Positions 25,633 to 35,296 of a stretch of 51,427 bases of DNA are shown here, piece by piece. Under the pieces are notes generated by a model. It had not been told where the DNA came from and did no database searches. It was given only the letters and a program-made list of their open reading frames with translations. Source of the stretch: an uncultured bacterium (GTDB lineage Bacteria; Bacteroidota; Bacteroidia; Bacteroidales; Bacteroidaceae); contig CALZUQ010000015.1 of the NCBI GenBank assembly GCA_945829425.1, positions 1 to 51,427 on the forward strand, given 5' to 3'. The position numbers were made by a program, and so were the translations under genes. The stretch's first letter is position 1. Each line of letters opens with the position of its first letter.

Positions 25633-26706
25633 ATGAACATCTCGGAAATAGGAGAATTTGGATTGATAGAGCGTATATCGGCAACAATAAAGCCGGTGAA
25701 TCTCTCGACATATCTTGGAATTGGAGATGATGCTGCCGTCATTACATATAAATGTGATGAGGAGACACTCGTGACAACAGAAATGTTTATGGAGGGAGTG
25801 CACTTCGACCTCACATACGTTGACATGTTACACTTAGGATATAAGACCGCTATGGCTACTATTAGCGATATCTTCGCCATGAATGCAGAGCCGTCGCAAC
25901 TTCTTGTCGCAATAGCTCTCTCAAGACGATTTGAAGTGGAGGATATTGACAGGTTTTATGAAGGGGTAAGAAAAGCATGTGGAAAATGGGGTGTTGATGT
26001 GGTAGGTGGTGACATGACTTCATCAATGACAGGACTTGCGGTGACAATGACATGTGTTGGACATGCAGAGCAAGGTCATGTCGTAAAACGTTCTGGAGCG
26101 AAAGACACAGACCTTATATGTGTGTCGGGTGATCTCGGAGCGGCTTATATGGGAGTACAGCTCCTCGAAAGGGAGAAGACGGTTTATTACCAACAGATAC
26201 GTGATATACAGCAGAAATATCATGATAAAGAGCAGCAAAGGAAGCAGTTGGAAGCACTACAGTTCAATCCCGAGTTTGCAGGCAAAGAGTATCTCATAGA
26301 AAGACAACTGCAACCGGAGGCACGTGGAGACATAAACAGAAAACTGAGAGAGGCTGGCATTATGCCAACAGCCATGATAGATATCTCTGATGGACTGGCT
26401 TCAGAATTGCTACATATATGCAAGTCATCTCATTGCGGATGTCGCATATTCGAAAAGTCCATACCTATTGACTATCAGACTGCCGTTGCGGCAGAGGAAT
26501 TCAATATGAACTTAACGACATGTGCACTGAATGGGGGCGATGACTACGAGCTGCTGTTCACCGTACCGATAGGAGATCTGGCAAAGGTCGAAAACATGGA
26601 AGGCATAAAGCTAATTGGGCATATAACCAAGCAGGAATTAGGCTCGATTCTCGTAACACGTGACGGCAACGAATTCCCCCTGAAGGCCCAAGGTTGGAAA
26701 AACTAA
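25633..26706 (+). CDS. thiL: ThiL, thiamine-monophosphate kinase
   Basis: Phosphorylates thiamine monophosphate to the active diphosphate. 357 residues. The N-terminus has GIGDDAAVI and later VVGGDMTSS, both typical of the AIR-synthase-like ATP-binding fold; MIDISDGLAS and GGDDYELLFT follow near the C-terminus. A charged insertion of about 50 residues (about 180-235, rich in Gln, Lys and Glu) lengthens it relative to the E. coli protein; I associate this with Bacteroidetes ThiL. No other thi gene is nearby. Confidence 0.93.
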   Translation: MNISEIGEFGLIERISATIKPVNLSTYLGIGDDAAVITYKCDEETLVTTEMFMEGVHFDLTYVDMLHLGYKTAMATISDIFAMNAEPSQLLVAIALSRRFEVEDIDRFYEGVRKACGKWGVDVVGGDMTSSMTGLAVTMTCVGHAEQGHVVKRSGAKDTDLICVSGDLGAAYMGVQLLEREKTVYYQQIRDIQQKYHDKEQQRKQLEALQFNPEFAGKEYLIERQLQPEARGDINRKLREAGIMPTAMIDISDGLASELLHICKSSHCGCRIFEKSIPIDYQTAVAAEEFNMNLTTCALNGGDDYELLFTVPIGDLAKVENMEGIKLIGHITKQELGSILVTRDGNEFPLKAQGWKN

Positions 26707-26845
26707 CCGTTCTCATTTTACCCTCCATTTTCCTCCATACTCTCTCCTCTCTTTATTCTTAGGTTGCTATTTCACCACTCAGTAACATAAGTCTTCCACT
26801 GTAGTATAATGAGCGTATACGCCATTTTTACTTAGTTTTAAAAGT

Positions 26846-26884
26846 GGGTGCAGAAGGTATTCCAATGAACATCCGTCTGCACCC
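26846..26884 (+). terminator. Possible terminator after thiL
   Basis: GGGTGCAGA (26846-26854) and TCTGCACCC (26876-26884) pair over 9 bp around a 21-base loop, followed by TCTTTCG. It is 140 bases after thiL, so its role is uncertain. Confidence 0.35.
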
Positions 26885-26901
26885 TCTTTCGTTAGTTGAT
26901 A

Positions 26902-27120
26902 ATATCGGCGATTTGGTACCGCTATATCGGTGGTTTGGTACCGATTCCTTACATGCCTCGTCGGGGGCTTCTCACCCCCTTGGCGGCACCGCTCCCCTCG
27001 GCGTTTTTCATGGAGTTACGCCTTCGGCGACCTTTGCAAACTTATTGGTACCAAAGATGCGCTACAGTCGGTACCAATGTGCGCTATAATCGGTACCACT
27101 TTCCCGCTATTATCAGTTAG
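26902..27120. repeat. Iteron-like 22-base direct repeats with GGTACC
   Basis: GGTACC occurs at 26915, 26937, 27057, 27080 and 27102. Within each group the spacing is 22-23 bases (two helical turns). The second group has the pattern GCGCTAnAnTCGGTACCAnnnn. The groups are separated by about 110 bases of GC-richer sequence. They are direct repeats with no spacers of constant length between identical units, so this is not CRISPR. Confidence 0.65.
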
Positions 27121-27190
27121 TATTTATGAAACGGAGGTGGGAATAGTTAGCGTATTAACTACTACTCTGTACTCCCCAAACGTCACAGTA

Positions 27191-28888
27191 TTATTTGTAT
27201 AGATAGCGTTTAATGGACTTCTTAGGAGTCTTTTCAAACTCTTTGTCGAGAAGCTCTATGATAGAAAGCTTCTGATATGTCGGTTGTGTCGCATTCAGCT
27301 CGTTGCGGTTTTGTTCCATGATGTTGTGTAACTGCTTAGTGTCAACACCATTTTTCTTCGCTTCTTCAAGATCTGGATAGACAAGGCCTACAAGCTTGTC
27401 GCCACGCTGCACAACAAGGCATTCTGAGACATATGCAAGACTGCCAAGTTTGTCTTCTATTTCCTCTGGATAGATATTTTGTCCGCTGGCTCCAAGGAGC
27501 ATGTTTTTAGAACGTCCTTTTATGAAGACATGACCTTCTTCGTCGATGATGCCGAGGTCGCCTGTATGATACCAACCGTCGACAAGTGTCTCACGTGTAG
27601 CTTCCTCGTTCTTGTAATATCCCAACATTGTATTACAACCTCGTGTCAAAATTTCTCCAGGGATATTCTGAGGGTCAGAAGAGTTGATATTGACTTCCAT
27701 ATGGATGGCTGCACGTCCACAACTGCCTACAGCTCGGTCTTGCCAATCGTCGTAGGTGATGATGGGGGCACATTCTGTTGCGCCGTATCCTACAGTAATC
27801 GGGAAACCGATATCTGTTAGGAACTGTTCAACCTCTTGGTTTAGTGCCGCACCGCCTACTATGATTTCGTATAGGCGACCTCCGAAAGCTTCATAAACCT
27901 GCTGGCATATCTTCGCCTTCAGCTTAGTACCTACCACGGGTGTCTTAAGTAGAGCCTTGACAGGGGCGGAGGAGACTTTAGGAAGTACTTTCTTTTTGAT
28001 AATCTTCTCTATTATGAGTGGCACGGCGATGATGACACAAGGGCGTATGTCGGTGAAAGCTTGAGCTACAATGGCAGGAGAAGGTATGCGTGTAAGGTAA
28101 TATATATGACAACCGGCAATAAATTCGTAGATGAATTCAAAAGCCATGCCATACATGTGTGCCATGGGCAGGATAGAGATAGTATTGTCGCCTGGTTTGA
28201 TATGTTTGCCAAGGACATGGTTGGCGAAGTCCAGATTCCCCCATAATGCACGGTAAGGCAACATGACACCTTTAGAGAAACCTGTCGTACCGGAAGTGTA
28301 GTTGATAAGAGCGAGGTCTTCAGAGTCTGCTTCACGGAAATATGAGACATGCTCTTTACGGAAGTATTTAGGGAATTTTTTTCCGAAGAGTTCATTGAGG
28401 TGTTCGCGTGCGAATGTGAGTTTTTCTGAGCGGCTTACCATGATAGAAAAGTCTGGCAGGTTTATTATGCCTTCTATGGCTTTCATCTCTTCAGGGTCAA
28501 TCTGTTTTGCCACGACATCTCCAACGAAAAGAAGTTTCGCATCGCTATGGTTGACGATATTATGTATCTGTTCCGGTATGAACTCATGGAGAATAGGTAC
28601 TGCTACAGCACCATATGTCATGGTAGCGAGGAAGGCTACAGCCCAATGGCTCATATTCCTTCCGCATATTGCTATCTTGTCACCGGGTTTCACTCCGCTG
28701 TTTTCAAAAAGGATATGCATTTTTTCTATCTTCCTTGCCACATCCTTATACTGTAGTGTAGCACCTTGGTAGTCGGTGAGCGCATCAAGATCCCAGTGGT
28801 CTATGATGCTCTTCTCTATGTATGCATTGAAACTTGGAATCTGTTCTGGAATCGCAAGTTTTGAGAGTATTGATTTGTTATAATTCAT
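27191..28888 (-). CDS. Long-chain fatty-acid CoA ligase (AMP-forming)
   Basis: 565 residues. The adenylate-forming signature YTSGTTGFSKGVM, GYGATECAPI and the YHTGDLG hinge region are all visible, with the C-terminal lid lysine probably in KKSIKRYLYK. It activates fatty acids as acyl-CoA through acyl-AMP in the cytoplasm or at the inner membrane. The 565-residue length is near that of FadD but the N-terminus is shorter; an acyl-ACP synthetase is also possible. Its promoter is well defined (28920-28950) and it stands alone, convergent with thiL. Confidence 0.88.
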   Translation of the reverse strand: MNYNKSILSKLAIPEQIPSFNAYIEKSIIDHWDLDALTDYQGATLQYKDVARKIEKMHILFENSGVKPGDKIAICGRNMSHWAVAFLATMTYGAVAVPILHEFIPEQIHNIVNHSDAKLLFVGDVVAKQIDPEEMKAIEGIINLPDFSIMVSRSEKLTFAREHLNELFGKKFPKYFRKEHVSYFREADSEDLALINYTSGTTGFSKGVMLPYRALWGNLDFANHVLGKHIKPGDNTISILPMAHMYGMAFEFIYEFIAGCHIYYLTRIPSPAIVAQAFTDIRPCVIIAVPLIIEKIIKKKVLPKVSSAPVKALLKTPVVGTKLKAKICQQVYEAFGGRLYEIIVGGAALNQEVEQFLTDIGFPITVGYGATECAPIITYDDWQDRAVGSCGRAAIHMEVNINSSDPQNIPGEILTRGCNTMLGYYKNEEATRETLVDGWYHTGDLGIIDEEGHVFIKGRSKNMLLGASGQNIYPEEIEDKLGSLAYVSECLVVQRGDKLVGLVYPDLEEAKKNGVDTKQLHNIMEQNRNELNATQPTYQKLSIIELLDKEFEKTPKKSIKRYLYK

Positions 28889-28919
28889 GGTCTATTGCAC
28901 AATATACATTTATTATGTG

Positions 28920-28950
28920 CAAAATTACATACTTTCTTGCACATTTGCAA
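28920..28950 (-). promoter_or_regulatory. Promoter of the acyl-CoA ligase gene
   Basis: On the minus strand TTG (28948-28950), 20 bases, TAATTTTG (28920-28927). The start codon lies 32 bases downstream. The TTGCAAATGTGCAA and GTGCAA motifs overlap it and could be a regulator site. Confidence 0.75.
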
Positions 28951-29253
28951 GAAAAATGTGCAAAATATTCTCTCAGATAGGAAAATCTATATAATTTATG
29001 CGTTTTTTAGGTCACTTTATGGCATATTCCATCTATTTTTATTGCTTTCTAAACGTTATAGCTTGATTGTTTTTCTTGAACTTTATGGCTTAACTGTTTC
29101 TTCTCTTGCAACATTATAGTTTTACAGATTTCCTGATAAAAACATCTTCAGCTAAATAGATAATATAAACTATATTGCCATGCAGTTTCTATAAAATGTT
29201 TATCATCGCCTATCAAGGACTTGAATATTCCGATTTCTTTAGAAAAGAAAAGA

Positions 29254-29289
29254 GGTGTATCATTTACCGTTACCGATAGACGATACACC
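29254..29289 (-). terminator. Possible terminator after rpiB
   Basis: An 8-bp stem (GGTGTATC at 29254-29261 with GATACACC at 29282-29289) with a 20-base loop. On the minus strand a T-rich run (CTCTTTTCTTTT) follows. It would close the rpiB end of the pentose operon. Confidence 0.5.
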
Positions 29290-29317
29290 CTTAATAGTTA
29301 AGAAAGGAGTCAATCCT

Positions 29318-29779
29318 TTATTTCTTGAAAATTAGTTTGAACTCACCAGAGATTTTCTCTACGCGGCGGGCGTGGCGTCCACCCTCGAAAGTCGCCTTGA
29401 AGAAAGTATCAAGTATTTTTTCTGCTTCGTTGTTTGTAACGAAACGTCCAGGGAGAACAAGCACGTTGGCATCGTTGTGCTGACGGATAAGCTGAGCGAT
29501 GTCAGGATTCCATGCTATACCAGCTCGTACGGCCTGATGCTTGTTGAGAGTCATTGCTATGCCCTGTCCTGAACCGCAGATGCCTATGCCTACGTTTACT
29601 GTGCCGTTCTCTATGCCTTCAGCAAGAGCGTGGCCGAAATCGGTATAGTCACAAGAGGTGTCGCTCCATGTGCCATAGTCCTCTACTGGGTATCCTTTCT
29701 TCTCAAGATACTGCATGACAAACTGCTTGAGTGGGAAACCTGCGTGGTCGCAAGCAACGCCGATTCTTTTTATTTCCAT
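29318..29779 (-). CDS. rpiB: RpiB, ribose-5-phosphate isomerase B
   Basis: 153 residues from the ATG at 29779; the longer frame adds 34 residues unlike the family. The start MEIKRIGVACDHAGFPLK and the motif GICGSGQGIAM with its active-site Cys are typical of RpiB/LacAB. It interconverts ribulose-5- and ribose-5-phosphate. It is 126 bases after tkt on the same strand, so with tkt it feeds arabinose-derived carbon into the pentose phosphate pathway. Confidence 0.95.
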   Translation of the reverse strand: MEIKRIGVACDHAGFPLKQFVMQYLEKKGYPVEDYGTWSDTSCDYTDFGHALAEGIENGTVNVGIGICGSGQGIAMTLNKHQAVRAGIAWNPDIAQLIRQHNDANVLVLPGRFVTNNEAEKILDTFFKATFEGGRHARRVEKISGEFKLIFKK

Positions 29780-29904
29780 GATTTTATAGGTTTTAGGTGT
29801 TATAATTTTTATGGGCGGGGTGCAAGCCCACAGAATATGAAGAGATGACGCGAGGCGATATACCTTCTGTATCAAAGGCATGGACCTGTGCGATGATGTT
29901 TTTA

Positions 29905-31932
29905 TTATAGCATTACCTTCACCTGGTTGTAGACGTTCTCACCGGTATACCCGAGTTTCTCGTCGAGAACCTTATAAGGTGCTGAGAAACCGAAGCTCTC
30001 AAGTCCCCAAATCTTTGACTCTGGAGCGGCGCCGATGAGGAAGCCCTGAAGATTGACAGGGAGACCTGCTGTCATGCCAAATACTTTCGCTCCGGCAGGT
30101 ACAACAGACTCCTGATACTCTTTAGGCTGACGGCGGAAGAGCCCTTCAGAAGGTACGCTGACAATACGGCAGCGGATACCATCCTTACGGAGCAGTTCTG
30201 CTCCTGCAACAAGAGTAGAAACCTCAGATCCTGATGCTACCATCACAACATCAGGATTCTCATCAGAACCTGCTACGATATATGCACCGCGTTCTGCGAG
30301 TGAGTAGTCATTTCCTTCAGGAAGGTCGTTGATATTCTGACGTGAGAAGATAAGTGCTGTAGGTGTGTCTGTGTTCTCCATTGCCATCTTCCATGCCACT
30401 GTAGTCTCTTTGGCTTCTGCCGGACGTAGTACGAGGACAGAGTTTTTGCCGTGGTGGTTCTGAAGCTTCTCCATAAGACGTATCTGTGCTTCTTGTTCAA
30501 CAGGCTCGTGTGTAGGGCCGTCTTCGCCGACACGGAATGCATCGTGTGTCCAGATAAACTTCACTGGCAGTTCCATAAGTGCCGCCATACGTACTGCCGG
30601 TTTCATATAGTCAGAGAATACGAAGAATGTTCCGCAAGCTGGTATGACACCACCATGGAGGGACATACCGATGCAGCAACATGCCATTGTAAGCTCTGCA
30701 ACGCCAGCCTGGAAGAAGGCTCCAGAGAAGTCGCCATTTGTAAGGCTATGAGTCTTCTTCAGGAAGCCGTCGGTCTTGTCAGAGTTAGAGAGGTCTGCAG
30801 ATGCACAGATCATGTTAGGCACCTGTTCAGCAAGGGCTGAGAGACATGCAGCACTGGCAGAGCGTGTAGCGTCGTTGGCTTTCTGCTGTACCTTTGTCCA
30901 GTCGATGACAGGAGCCTTGCCGGCAAACCAGTCATCCTGTGCTGAAGCCTTCTCTGGATTTGCCTCTGCCCATACCTTCTCCTCCGCGTAACGTTCTGCA
31001 CAGATAGCCTCAAGTTCTTTGGCACGGTTAGCATAGAGTTCCTGAACGTCAGGGAAAATCTGGAATGGGTTCTCTGGGTCGCCACCGAGATTCTTCACTG
31101 TGTTTACGTATGCATCGCCTCCGAGAGGAGCTCCGTGAGTCTTACAGTTTGCCTCGTATGATGTACCGTCAGCTTTGAGGGCACCCTTACCCATGATGCA
31201 CTTGCCGATGATGAGTGTCGGCTTTCCTGTCACAGCCTTTGCCTGTTCAATAGCCTTACGTATCTGCTCAACGTCATTGCCGTTAATCTCAATCACTTCC
31301 CATCCGAAAGCACGGTATTTTGCTGCTGTGTCTTCGTTCATAACGTCCTTTGTCTCTGTAGAGAGCTGTATGTCGTTGGAGTCATAGAACATGATGAGGT
31401 TGTCAAGTCCAAGGACAGAAGCGATGCGTGCACCACCCTGTGAAATCTCTTCCTGAACACCGCCGTCCGAGATATAAGCATATATGGTCTCTTTTGCAAA
31501 AGTAGGGTTTCCTGTATGCTCTGCAAGGAACTTAGCTGCTATTGCTGCACCTATTGCGAAGACATGTCCCTGACCGAGAGGTCCAGACGTATTCTCTATG
31601 CCTCGTACTATGTCAAACTCAGGGTGACCTGTAGTAGGAGAGCCCCACTGACGCAACTGTGCCAGCTCGTCGAGAGTGAATTTTCCTGCGAGGCAGAGTT
31701 GTGAATAAAGCATTGGAGCCATGTGCCCAGGGTCAAGGAAAAAACGGTCTCTTCCTACCCATGCCGGGTTCTTCGGGTCATGTACGAGATACTCAGAATA
31801 GAGTACGTTGATGAAATCTGCACCGCCCATAGCACCTCCTGGGTGTCCGGACTTTGCTGTCTCTACAGCACTTGCGGCGAGTATACGTATATTGTCTGCC
31901 GCATGGTTCATTACTGTTACTGAATTAGCCAT
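29905..31932 (-). CDS. tkt: Transketolase
   Basis: 675 residues. The thiamine diphosphate-binding half has SGHPGGAMGGAD and later DGGVQEEISQGG; the pyrimidine half has GVAELTMACC with the catalytic Glu, and the conserved stretches GTFFVFSDYMKPA and GEDGPTHEPVEQE. It moves two-carbon units between pentose phosphates. The gene sits between rpiB and the arabinose kinase, and I recall the same linkage in the arabinose cluster of Bacteroides. No promoter motif is evident in the 126-base gap upstream. Confidence 0.96.
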   Translation of the reverse strand: MANSVTVMNHAADNIRILAASAVETAKSGHPGGAMGGADFINVLYSEYLVHDPKNPAWVGRDRFFLDPGHMAPMLYSQLCLAGKFTLDELAQLRQWGSPTTGHPEFDIVRGIENTSGPLGQGHVFAIGAAIAAKFLAEHTGNPTFAKETIYAYISDGGVQEEISQGGARIASVLGLDNLIMFYDSNDIQLSTETKDVMNEDTAAKYRAFGWEVIEINGNDVEQIRKAIEQAKAVTGKPTLIIGKCIMGKGALKADGTSYEANCKTHGAPLGGDAYVNTVKNLGGDPENPFQIFPDVQELYANRAKELEAICAERYAEEKVWAEANPEKASAQDDWFAGKAPVIDWTKVQQKANDATRSASAACLSALAEQVPNMICASADLSNSDKTDGFLKKTHSLTNGDFSGAFFQAGVAELTMACCCIGMSLHGGVIPACGTFFVFSDYMKPAVRMAALMELPVKFIWTHDAFRVGEDGPTHEPVEQEAQIRLMEKLQNHHGKNSVLVLRPAEAKETTVAWKMAMENTDTPTALIFSRQNINDLPEGNDYSLAERGAYIVAGSDENPDVVMVASGSEVSTLVAGAELLRKDGIRCRIVSVPSEGLFRRQPKEYQESVVPAGAKVFGMTAGLPVNLQGFLIGAAPESKIWGLESFGFSAPYKVLDEKLGYTGENVYNQVKVML

Positions 31933-32058
31933 ATCAAGATTTTTTTTGTTTAATTTTAATAATAATAGTTTTCTTAGTTAGTGTGATATGTTTTGTCTTT
32001 TTGACTCTTGGCAGAAAAGCGGGATAATGCTATGTGCCTTAAGCTCTTTTGTATTCCT

Positions 32059-33660
32059 TTATACCAAGGTTTTATGTGCTGTTATAGCGGAGTATTCCAC
32101 AGGTAGGTCGGCTTTATACTGTTCTATGTATCTGTTGAAGCCTTCGACATCTTTTGGGTCTGGAGATATTTCAATACCTGTATTTCCATTGAACACAACG
32201 TCATCAAGGAATGCCGGAAGCGTCTGTACTTCATTCTTGTTTACAAGATATGAAGCCAGTAAAGCTATACCCCATGCTCCACCTTCTCCCGCTGTCTCCA
32301 TGACAGAGATAGGTGAGTTGAGAGCGGCAGCAAGAACTTTCTGTCCAACGCCAGGGGTTTTGAAGAGTCCTCCATGGCCAGTCAGACGGTCTATCTTGAC
32401 TTTCTCTTCATTGAATAGCACGTCGTTGCCAAGTTTCAGAACAGCCACAGAAGCGTAGAGATGAGTCCTCATGAAATTTGCGAGGTTGAATTTGTCTGAT
32501 GCGCTCCGTATGAATAATGGGCGCCCTTCTACAGCTCCTGTAATATGCTCACCAGAGAAATAGTTGTATGAAATCAGACCACCACAGTCGGCGTCACCTT
32601 TAAGAGCGTGATTATAAAGCCTTCCAAAGATTTCGTTAATGTCAACCTCCACACCGAGAAGCTGCTGGTATTCCTTGAAGATATTAACCCAAGCATTAAG
32701 GTCAGAGGTGCAATTATTGCAGTGTACCATAGCCACGAGATTACCGTCAGGTGTTGTTACCATGTCTATCATTTCTGACGGTTTGGAGAGGTCTTTCTCC
32801 AGTACAATCATAGAGAATGATGACGTTCCGGCAGAGACATTTCCAGTACGTTGGCGCACAGCATTTGTAGCCACCATGCCCGTTCCTGCATCACCTTCTG
32901 GAGGGCAGACAGGAATGCCAGCATTTAGATTTCCTGATACGTCAAGCCTTGCTGCACCTTCTGCTGTAAGTTTTCCTGCATCACAGCCAGCTACTAATGG
33001 GGTAGGGAGTATATTCTCCAAAAGCCATGGGTATTGGCGGTCAGCTACAAGAGCGTTGAACTTTTCGATCATTGTCGTATTGTAGCTCTTGCTGACAGGG
33101 TCGACAGGGAGCATTCCAGAGGCATCTCCGATTCCGAGTACTTTTTCTCCTGTCAGCTGCCAGTGTATATATCCTGCCAGTGTTGTGAAGAAGTCTATGT
33201 CACGCACATGTTCATCTCCATTGAGTATACACTGGTAAAGATGTGATATGCTCCAACGCAGAGGTATGTTATAGTTGAAAAGACCTGAGAGTGTTTTTGC
33301 AGCTTCACCAGTATTGGTGTTACGCCAAGTTCTGAAAGGAACGAGAATGTCCCCGCCCTTGTTGAACGCCATATAACCGTGCATCATTGCCGAGACACCT
33401 ATTGCTGCAAGCGATTTTATCTCAACGCCATAATGTTCTGTCACATCCTTGCGGAGGTTGGCGTAGCAGTCCTGAAGCCCAGTCCATATAGCATCAAGGC
33501 TGTATGTCCACAGTCCGTCTACAAGCTGGTTTTCCCATTCATGACTTCCTTGCGCAATAGGCTTGTTTTCCTTGTCAATAAGGACTGCCTTTATTCGTGT
33601 AGATCCAAATTCTATTCCGAGTACAGCCTTTCCAGACTCTATAAGTTGTTTTGTATTCAT
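32059..33660 (-). CDS. araB: FGGY kinase, probable L-ribulokinase
   Basis: 533 residues. The FGGY fold is shown by GIEFGSTRIKAVLID at the N-terminus, AGTSSFSMIV and the C-terminal segment GEGGAWGIALLASY. It would phosphorylate L-ribulose at the 5 position. It differs from proteobacterial AraB, and on its own could be called xylulokinase; the neighbours araA (53 bases upstream) and araD decide for ribulokinase. A glutamate sits where many FGGY kinases have aspartate in the DxGTT motif. Confidence 0.85.
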   Translation of the reverse strand: MNTKQLIESGKAVLGIEFGSTRIKAVLIDKENKPIAQGSHEWENQLVDGLWTYSLDAIWTGLQDCYANLRKDVTEHYGVEIKSLAAIGVSAMMHGYMAFNKGGDILVPFRTWRNTNTGEAAKTLSGLFNYNIPLRWSISHLYQCILNGDEHVRDIDFFTTLAGYIHWQLTGEKVLGIGDASGMLPVDPVSKSYNTTMIEKFNALVADRQYPWLLENILPTPLVAGCDAGKLTAEGAARLDVSGNLNAGIPVCPPEGDAGTGMVATNAVRQRTGNVSAGTSSFSMIVLEKDLSKPSEMIDMVTTPDGNLVAMVHCNNCTSDLNAWVNIFKEYQQLLGVEVDINEIFGRLYNHALKGDADCGGLISYNYFSGEHITGAVEGRPLFIRSASDKFNLANFMRTHLYASVAVLKLGNDVLFNEEKVKIDRLTGHGGLFKTPGVGQKVLAAALNSPISVMETAGEGGAWGIALLASYLVNKNEVQTLPAFLDDVVFNGNTGIEISPDPKDVEGFNRYIEQYKADLPVEYSAITAHKTLV

Positions 33661-33712
33661 AAGTCAGTAAGGTTAAGAGGTGGGAGAATGGTGTCCTCCC
33701 ACCTCAAAAGTA

Positions 33713-35260
33713 TTACATAAGAGCCTTGTTGAGCATGTAATAGACCTCGTTGATTCTAAGGTCACGTTTTACAGACTCGAAGGTAGAATTCTTATCTATG
33801 TGGAGATATTCTATATTGAGCATCTCGGCATAGTCTTCCCAATACTCCGGAGTGATGTCGTAAGAGAAGCAGCTGTGATGTGTACCACCAGCAAGAATCC
33901 ATGCTCCTGCTCCGATTTCGAAGTTCGGTTGTGGTATCCATAGTGCGTTGGCTACCGGCAGTTTTGGCAGCGGCTGTGGTTTGATACAGTGTACGTCGTT
34001 TACTATGAGACGGAACCTGTTGCCCATGTCTACAACCGTTGCTGTTACGCCGTCACCGACTTTTGAGTTGAACACGAGACGTGCTGTCTGCTGTTTTCTG
34101 ACACCTATGCCAAGATGATGTACCTCAAGACGTACAGGCTCGTCCTCAACAGCTATAAGAGGGCATATCTCAAGCATGTGGCTTTGGAGGAGAGAAGAGT
34201 TCTCACCGTCGAAGTTCAGGGTATAGTCCTCAAGGAAGGAACATCCTGTCGGGAGACCCTGAGTCATGTACCAGAGTGTGCGATATAGCGCTGCTGACTT
34301 CCAATCGCCTTCAGCACCGAAGCCGTACCCCTCTGCCATAAGACGCTGTGAGGCAAGTCCTGGAATCTGGTCGAAGCCTACGAAACCTTCAGAGTCTGGG
34401 TCGTCCCATGAACCCAGGTCATCGAAGTTTGTTGTGAAGCCCTTGGCTCCTTTTGCCTTTAGTATGGCGCGAAGTGCCAGTTCTGCACGTGCAGCATTCC
34501 ATATCTTCTTCTTGCCTATTTCTTCTCCGGCCTCACAAGGCACAATCTTGTAGAGCTTGTTGTATTCCTCAACGAGAGCGTCGACATCAGCAGGGTTCAC
34601 CTTCTTCCAATAGTCCATGAGTTCAGACACTGGTGTGTAGTCAACGTGATATCCGAGCACCTGTTCTGCTGCAACTTTATCACCGTCCGTTACTGCTACG
34701 TTGTTCATCTGGTCTCCGAAGCGTATGATGAGCATGTCTTTAGCATCAGCTACAGCTGCAGCCACACGCGCCCATACAGCGATGTGCTCCTGTGTCTGTT
34801 TCTCTTTCCAATAGCCTACGACAACTTTACGTGGCTTTCTGAGACGTGTGCATATATGTCCGAACTCACGGTCGCCGTGTGCACTCTGATTGAGGTTCAT
34901 GAAATCCATATCCATAGTGTCCCAAGGTATTTCCTTATTATATTGGGTATGGAGATGGAGTAGAGGCTTGTTGAGTGCCTGCAGACCGTGTATCCACATT
35001 TTTGCAGGAGAGAATGTATGCATCCATGTGATGACGCCTACGCAAGCCTCACAATTGTTTGCGTTCTTCATAATTGCAGCAACTTCTTTATCAGAATTTG
35101 CTGTGCCTTTATATACTACTTTAATAGGTATGATGCCCGAAGCGTTCAGTCCGTCTACCATTTCCTGGGAATGACCGTCAACAATTTTAACTGTTTCGCC
35201 TCCATAGAGGAGCTGTGCACCTGTAATCCACCACAGTTCAAGGTTTTCAAATGCTTTCAT
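33713..35260 (-). CDS. araA: L-arabinose isomerase
   Basis: 515 residues, matching the family length. It interconverts L-arabinose and L-ribulose in the cytoplasm with a manganese ion. Recognisable parts are the N-terminal WWITGAQLLYGGETV, VGVITWMHTFSPAKMW and LLHLHTQYNKEIPW, then the C-terminal WILAGGTHHSCFSYD with its metal His pair. It lies between araD and araB with gaps of 36 and 52 bases, so the three form one transcript. Confidence 0.96.
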   Translation of the reverse strand: MKAFENLELWWITGAQLLYGGETVKIVDGHSQEMVDGLNASGIIPIKVVYKGTANSDKEVAAIMKNANNCEACVGVITWMHTFSPAKMWIHGLQALNKPLLHLHTQYNKEIPWDTMDMDFMNLNQSAHGDREFGHICTRLRKPRKVVVGYWKEKQTQEHIAVWARVAAAVADAKDMLIIRFGDQMNNVAVTDGDKVAAEQVLGYHVDYTPVSELMDYWKKVNPADVDALVEEYNKLYKIVPCEAGEEIGKKKIWNAARAELALRAILKAKGAKGFTTNFDDLGSWDDPDSEGFVGFDQIPGLASQRLMAEGYGFGAEGDWKSAALYRTLWYMTQGLPTGCSFLEDYTLNFDGENSSLLQSHMLEICPLIAVEDEPVRLEVHHLGIGVRKQQTARLVFNSKVGDGVTATVVDMGNRFRLIVNDVHCIKPQPLPKLPVANALWIPQPNFEIGAGAWILAGGTHHSCFSYDITPEYWEDYAEMLNIEYLHIDKNSTFESVKRDLRINEVYYMLNKALM

Positions 35261-35296
35261 AGTGTATGTTATTTTATTGGGTTATTATTTTGTAAT

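Larger units (their letters stand above)
26707..27190. other. Gene-free stretch with 22-base repeats
   Basis: This lies between convergent thiL and the acyl-CoA ligase gene. It holds a hairpin (26846-26884) and two groups of 22-base repeats containing GGTACC. The frames that run across it are short and repeat-driven, so I do not call them genes. Confidence 0.6.
28889..29317. other. Gene-free AT-rich stretch
   Basis: No gene. It holds the ligase promoter (28920-28950), a set of TGCAC/GTGCA motifs around it that could be an operator, imperfect repeats of about 30 bases near 29050-29120 (with TTATAGCTTGA and TTTATGGCTTAAC), and the rpiB stem-loop at 29254-29289. Confidence 0.5.

Noticed and set aside
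26844..27089. Open frame of 81 codons after thiL
   Set aside because: It is made of the GGTACC repeats and overlaps two similar frames on the same strand.
26902..27120. Possible CRISPR array
   Set aside because: The 22-base units vary and have no constant-length unique spacers.
32059..33660. Xylulokinase
   Set aside because: The family fits, but the neighbours araA and araD and no xylA make ribulokinase the better call.
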